From assembly GCA_015491705.1 (NCBI GenBank), contig WFVK01000217.1, forward strand, positions 1 to 8,103: a stretch of DNA of 8,103 bases, in the 5' to 3' direction. The stretch's first letter is position 1. Every line of letters begins with the position of its first letter. The translations under genes were made by a program, and so were the position numbers. The DNA comes from Nitrospirota bacterium. GTDB taxonomy: Bacteria > Nitrospirota > Thermodesulfovibrionia > UBA6902. The notes beneath the pieces were generated by a model. That model saw only the letters and a list, made by a program, of their open reading frames with translations. It did no database searches and was not told where the DNA came from. This document shows, one piece after another, positions 4,584-8,103 of the stretch.

Positions 4584-5975
4584 ATGAGAAAGAAGACAGT
4601 GTTCAGACTCCTTCTGCCCGCGATTGCCGCACTCGCAATCGCCGCTCTTTCCGCAACCACGGCGCCGGCACAACAGACCACACCGGGCAAAACATCTCAG
4701 GAAGCCGGCCCCCCTTCCAAGGATTCATGTATTACGTCAGAATGTCACACCACGCTGGATAAGGACAGGTTCGTACACGGGCCCGTGGCTGCCGGAGAAT
4801 GTACCGTATGCCATGGAAAGTCTCCCGGTCACGGGGACAAGCCGGCAAAATACAGGTTTGCAAAAATAAAAGACGCCGCGGGGACCTGTTATAAATGCCA
4901 TGAAAAATTCAAACCGAAAAAATTCACTCACACGCCTGTAGCCGACGGTGAGTGCACGGCATGCCACAGCCCTCACGGTTCACCGAACAAGTTTCAACTG
5001 AGGGGGAAGGGAGGAGCCCTCTGTTTTGAATGCCACGATGAAGAGCTTGTTGAGGGCAAGTTCGTGCACGGCCCGGCTGCGGTGGGAGGATGCATAGCAT
5101 GCCATGAGCCTCACACTGCTGATTACGCGAAAAATCTCCGGGCCGAGGGGCCTGCCCTGTGTTTTATGTGCCATACCGACAAGGCGGACGCCCTGCACAA
5201 GGCTGCGTTTGTTCACAAACCCGTCTCCGAAAACTGCCTCAAATGCCATAACCCGCACTCCGCTGCAAAGCAGTTCATGCTGGAATCCGGGGTGCCGGCG
5301 CTCTGCCTGAACTGCCATAAGGACAAGAAAGAGCAGATAAGCACCGTATCCGTTAAACACGGCGCTGTTGAGACCGGGAGGTCGTGCCTTAACTGTCATG
5401 ATGCGCACATGTCCGATATTCCCAAAAACCTCCTCATGGAGCCCATGGACCTGTGCCTTAACTGCCATGACAGACAATACAGGCTTTCAGACGGAAGGAA
5501 GCTCATGAACATGAAAAAATGGCTGGCGGATAATAAGAACCGGCACGGCCCGGTAAAACAGAAGGACTGCTCGGCCTGCCACAATCCCCATGGTTCGAAT
5601 AATTTCAGGATACTGAGGAAACCGTATCCCCCAACCTTTTACATGGCCTTCAGCCCCGGCAATTATGACCTGTGCTTCGGTTGCCATGAGAAAACAATTG
5701 TGCTCGATCCGGAAACCACCAAACTGACGGACTTCAGAAACGGCGATATGAACCTGCATTTCAAGCATGTCAACAAGCCCATAAAGGGCAGGACCTGCAG
5801 GGCGTGCCACGAGACCCATGCCAGTAATTTTCCGAAACACATAAGGGAATCCGTGCCCTTCGGCTCGTGGGAACTGCCGGTCAATTACAGGAAGACGGAC
5901 ACGGGCGGCAGTTGCGCACCGGGCTGCCACAAACTCAAAAAATACGACCGCGTGCAAAAGGAGAGCAACGGATGA
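4584..5975 (+). CDS. Secreted multiheme cytochrome c, 13 CXXCH plus CX4CH and CX3CH
   Basis: A 463-residue exported electron-transfer protein. The signal peptide is clear: MRKK, a hydrophobic stretch to about 23 and an APA cleavage site after residue 29. Thirteen canonical heme sites begin at Cys 73, 102, 124, 147, 170, 193, 218, 241, 268, 291, 329, 364 and 405. Two variant sites flank them: CITSECH at 49-55 (CX4CH) and CAPGCH at 444-449 (CX3CH). If all bind heme, the total is 15. Spacing of about 22-25 residues between most sites, and repeated H(G/T/K)P...C--CH-PH units, mark tandem paired-CXXCH (doubled CXXCH) modules in which the HGP histidines probably act as distal ligands. Spacing widens from Cys291 on. 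GGAGGA lies three bases before the ATG, a good ribosome site. The first gene of a three-gene operon, it overlaps the next by ATGA. A role in respiratory or extracellular electron transfer is inferred; no terminal-reductase domain is seen. Confidence 0.93.
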   Translation: MRKKTVFRLLLPAIAALAIAALSATTAPAQQTTPGKTSQEAGPPSKDSCITSECHTTLDKDRFVHGPVAAGECTVCHGKSPGHGDKPAKYRFAKIKDAAGTCYKCHEKFKPKKFTHTPVADGECTACHSPHGSPNKFQLRGKGGALCFECHDEELVEGKFVHGPAAVGGCIACHEPHTADYAKNLRAEGPALCFMCHTDKADALHKAAFVHKPVSENCLKCHNPHSAAKQFMLESGVPALCLNCHKDKKEQISTVSVKHGAVETGRSCLNCHDAHMSDIPKNLLMEPMDLCLNCHDRQYRLSDGRKLMNMKKWLADNKNRHGPVKQKDCSACHNPHGSNNFRILRKPYPPTFYMAFSPGNYDLCFGCHEKTIVLDPETTKLTDFRNGDMNLHFKHVNKPIKGRTCRACHETHASNFPKHIRESVPFGSWELPVNYRKTDTGGSCAPGCHKLKKYDRVQKESNG

Positions 5976-6979
5976 GTCTCTTTATTTTTTTTCTTGCGTT
6001 CATTTTGTTCTTCAGTCCGGCATCGGATGCCATCAGCATTCCGACGGGGGGGCCCGCGCCGGACTTTACCCTGAGCACGCTTGAAGGGGACAAAGTATCA
6101 CTGAGCGCATTCAGGGGCCGCACCATAGTCCTCATATACTGGAGGACAGGGCAGGAACGCTCGCTACTTGCCCTGAAGGACGGAAACGAGATGCTGCGGA
6201 AATTCAGGGACAGGGGTGTGGAGGTCATGGGCGTGATCGCGGGCAGCGACGATGCCGCAGAGGCAGAAAAAATAATCAGGGCCAACGGGATAACCTATCC
6301 CGTGCTTGTTGATACGGACAGGGATGTGTACGGCAGTTACGGAATAAGGGTCTATCCGACAACCGTTATAATCGACTCAGGGGGCGTACTTGCCCGCGAT
6401 ATCCCGGGGCATTCGCTTACCTATAAAAAGGTACTTGAAGAATATATCAGGAACGCCATCGGCGAAACGGACGACAAGGAACTTGAAGAGGCCCTCTCTG
6501 TTCACAGGGAGAAAAAAGACAGGTCCGCGCTCGAGGCGTCAAGACTCTACAACCTGGCCGTGAAATTCACGGATGCAGGGATGCATGACCTGGCAATAGA
6601 TACTGTCAGGAAATCAATCGAAGCAGGGCCTGAAGCGCTGAAATCACACATTCTCCTCGGGTTCCTTTACCTTGAGACAGAAGAGGCGGACAAGGCCCTG
6701 GAGGCATTCAAAAGGGCGCTGGAGCTGGATCCCCTTTCAAAGGACGCAAAGACAGGACTCGGAGGCGCCCTTCTTTTAAAAGGCGATACCGACAGGGCCA
6801 TAGAGGTTCTTAACGCCGCCGCCGAAGCCAACCCGTATCCTCAGATGACGTATTATGAACTCGGCAGGGCGTATGAACTCAAGGGCGAGAAGGACAGGTC
6901 AATAGAAATGTACAAAAAGGCCGTCGAGAAAATAATCAAGAGACGGATTCTTCCGTCATCCATATCCAGATGTCAATAA
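5972..6979 (+). CDS. Cysteine-less thioredoxin-fold (TlpA/redoxin-like) protein with TPR repeats
   Basis: A 335-residue exported or membrane-tethered protein. It has a hydrophobic N-terminus (1-20, ending SDA) without basic residues, so signal peptide versus anchor is unclear. A TlpA/AhpC-type redoxin domain follows at about 25-160: GGPAPDFTLSTLEG, FRGRTIVLIYW and the cis-proline loop RVYPTTVIID (126-135). Where TlpA has W-A-T-W-C-x-x-C, this reads W57-R-T-G-Q-E-R-S, so both catalytic cysteines are replaced. The only Cys in the protein is residue 334. Residues about 188-323 form roughly four TPR units (LLGFLYLETEEADKALEAFK and ALELDP are typical). I chose ATG 5972: it gives the hydrophobic leader, has AAAGGAG eight bases upstream and overlaps the cytochrome stop by ATGA, whereas the earlier ATG (5867) adds 35 low-quality residues inside the cytochrome. 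Sitting between two cytochromes, it may be a scaffold or maturation factor. That role is inferred. Confidence 0.88.
   Translation: MSLFIFFLAFILFFSPASDAISIPTGGPAPDFTLSTLEGDKVSLSAFRGRTIVLIYWRTGQERSLLALKDGNEMLRKFRDRGVEVMGVIAGSDDAAEAEKIIRANGITYPVLVDTDRDVYGSYGIRVYPTTVIIDSGGVLARDIPGHSLTYKKVLEEYIRNAIGETDDKELEEALSVHREKKDRSALEASRLYNLAVKFTDAGMHDLAIDTVRKSIEAGPEALKSHILLGFLYLETEEADKALEAFKRALELDPLSKDAKTGLGGALLLKGDTDRAIEVLNAAAEANPYPQMTYYELGRAYELKGEKDRSIEMYKKAVEKIIKRRILPSSISRCQ
6942..6957 (+). promoter_or_regulatory. Hairpin just upstream of the second cytochrome start
   Basis: GACGGA-TTCT-TCCGTC forms a 6-bp stem with a four-base loop, ending 12 bases before ATG 6970 and lying within the last codons of the TPR gene. 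No Shine-Dalgarno sequence is visible in this interval, so the downstream gene probably relies on ribosomes finishing the TPR gene, with the hairpin opened by their passage. It is not a terminator, as no T-tract follows. Confidence 0.4.
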
Positions 6980-8001
6980 GAAATTTCTGCCTTGCCGCTG
7001 TCTGTTCATTGATATTCGCCGCAAGCGCTGAAGGCGGCGAGGGGATAATCTCCCTTCAATATCCTCCCGGGGATGGGACGATCATGGAATACGGCCTCCT
7101 CGGGATATCCCTGAGCGTGCCGGAGGGTTCCGCCGATGAGATTATGCTGAAGGCGGGCAAAGGCAACGAAGCGGAGCGTATTCCCGTAGAGGGGGAATTT
7201 GTATGTTTCACCGTCTCGCTGGAGCCGGGGATAAACAACATAGAGATAACCGCCTTGAAAGAGAAAGGCGCGGTGGACAGGGTTGTTTTAACCGTGTTCC
7301 GCCGTTCCGAGCTTATAAGCAGATACCGCGTCCCGCCGCAAAACTTCAAAAAGGTATACTTTCATGCAGGTGAGCGCACGGAGTGCACAAGATGCCATGC
7401 CCTGAAGCCGGGCGTGTTTGACAGGAAGCCCATCAGTCCCGCCACCTTTTCCGCGGAGAAATTTGACAGCGGGACCGTGATAGCCGCCACATCCACATGC
7501 TACTCATGTCACAAGGCGCTGGCGGCTTACCCTTACGTTCACGGCCCCGCGTCGGTGTGGAGTTGCCTGAGCTGTCACGATCCTGAATCCGAGCCCGTAT
7601 ATTCCGTCAGGAAACCTGATTCAGCGGTGTGCTACGGATGTCACGTTGAGCAGAAAAACAGATGGCTTTCCATGAAGTATCATCACGGACCGGTTACCAG
7701 CGGCAGGTGCACGATATGCCACAGCCCGCATGCATCGGAAAATCCCTTCAACCTTTTCAAACCGACATGGCAACTGTGTGTGAACTGCCATCCTGAAAAG
7801 GGCACGGGCAAGCACGTGATTGCAGAATCCTCATCATCCGAAGGGCACCCCACGCGCAACAGGAAGGACCCTGTAAGGACGGGCAGGGACCTGACGTGTG
7901 CAAGCTGCCATAATCCTCATGCATCGGATTCGCCGCACCTCTGGGCGTTCAGGGTGCAGGACGCGATTCAGTTGTGCCGCAAGTGCCATTATGACAAATA
8001 A
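6970..8001 (+). CDS. Secreted octaheme-type cytochrome c with N-terminal beta-rich domain
   Basis: A 343-residue exported protein. The signal peptide (MSIRNFCLAAVCSLIFAASA) is cleaved probably after residue 20. Residues about 24-112 lack heme sites and alternate hydrophobic strands (IISLQYP, GINNIEITALKEKG, DRVVLTVF), like a bacterial Ig-like beta-sandwich that could dock to a partner, the cell wall or a carbohydrate. Eight CXXCH motifs follow, starting at Cys 139, 177, 199, 221, 247, 270, 310 and 336, again in HGP...C--CH-PH paired form. The last (CRKCH) is three residues from the end. It overlaps the TPR gene by 10 bases and has no clear ribosome site of its own; no in-frame start upstream gives a better leader. 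It does not show the catalytic motifs of octaheme tetrathionate or hydroxylamine reductases, so I read it as an electron carrier. Extra Cys 7 and 12 lie within the signal peptide, and Cys 79 is in the beta domain. Confidence 0.92.
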   Translation: MSIRNFCLAAVCSLIFAASAEGGEGIISLQYPPGDGTIMEYGLLGISLSVPEGSADEIMLKAGKGNEAERIPVEGEFVCFTVSLEPGINNIEITALKEKGAVDRVVLTVFRRSELISRYRVPPQNFKKVYFHAGERTECTRCHALKPGVFDRKPISPATFSAEKFDSGTVIAATSTCYSCHKALAAYPYVHGPASVWSCLSCHDPESEPVYSVRKPDSAVCYGCHVEQKNRWLSMKYHHGPVTSGRCTICHSPHASENPFNLFKPTWQLCVNCHPEKGTGKHVIAESSSSEGHPTRNRKDPVRTGRDLTCASCHNPHASDSPHLWAFRVQDAIQLCRKCHYDK

Positions 8002-8009
8002 GGGCCGGC

Positions 8010-8103
8010 TTACTCTCCACCTGTGATTTTCTCATTTGCCTTTTTCAGATTTTTCTTAATCAGCGCAAGAAGGCGCCGCCCTGTTTCCGGCTCCCTGTCA
8101 AAC
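8010..8103 (-). CDS. C-terminal end of an unidentified convergent gene (partial)
   Basis: Read on the minus strand from the right edge, the last 30 codons give FDREPETGRRLLALIKKNLK followed by KANEKITGGE and TAA (complement of 8010-8012). The lysine-rich, amphipathic helical character and clean stop suggest a real C-terminus. It lies only 8 bases from the stop of the cytochrome operon, in convergent orientation. The rest lies outside the window, and I do not recognise the family. No bidirectional terminator is visible in the gap. Confidence 0.5.
   Translation of the reverse strand, partial: FDREPETGRRLLALIKKNLKKANEKITGGE

Noticed and set aside
4728..5930. CRISPR or tandem DNA repeat suggested by recurring TGCCA and CAC-GG-CC blocks
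   Set aside because: The recurrence comes from repeated CXXCH and HGP motifs in the protein; the DNA spacing and sequence vary and there are no identical repeats.
5867..5971. Upstream ATG for the thioredoxin-TPR gene
   Set aside because: It lies within the cytochrome gene and buries the hydrophobic leader; ATG 5972 has a ribosome site and an ATGA overlap.

Overview
The window looks like chromosomal DNA of an anaerobic, respiratory Gram-negative bacterium rich in multiheme c-type cytochromes. Two secreted multiheme cytochromes of the paired-CXXCH type, moderate-to-high GC, and frequent AGG and ATA codons next to GC-rich ones would suit Nitrospirota or the former Deltaproteobacteria. This placement is inferred from gene style only; no marker gene is present.

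Left third (1 to about 1900): a graveyard. A structured, apparently non-coding palindromic element (78-334) carries a tRNA/tmRNA-like T-arm on the minus strand and many small GNRA-type hairpins. A terminator-like structure follows. Next comes a well-formed promoter with an 18-bp palindromic operator driving a small intact XRE-type regulator. That gene overlaps, by ATGA, a wrecked type I restriction-modification locus: an hsdM reduced to its N-terminal tip plus a frameshifted C-terminus, the C-terminal half of a DUF559-type nuclease, a dispersed GC-rich palindromic repeat, and one or two scraps of hsdR. No specificity subunit is seen. Only the regulator survives.

Middle (about 1910-4394): intact housekeeping or metabolic genes on the plus strand. 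These are glgC (ADP-glucose pyrophosphorylase, glycogen synthesis) and, 19 bases downstream, a bacterial deoxyhypusine-synthase-like gene that keeps the family's catalytic lysine. They probably share a transcript.

Right half (about 4480-8001): a strong promoter with an inverted repeat over the -10 leads a compact three-gene operon. It encodes a secreted cytochrome with 13 CXXCH plus one CX4CH and one CX3CH, a thioredoxin-fold/TPR protein whose redox cysteines are gone, and a second secreted cytochrome with 8 CXXCH behind a beta-rich N-terminal domain. The genes overlap by 4 and 10 bases. The simplest reading is a periplasmic or surface electron-transfer module in which the thioredoxin-TPR protein is a scaffold or assembly factor, not an oxidoreductase. 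A convergent minus-strand gene enters the right edge.
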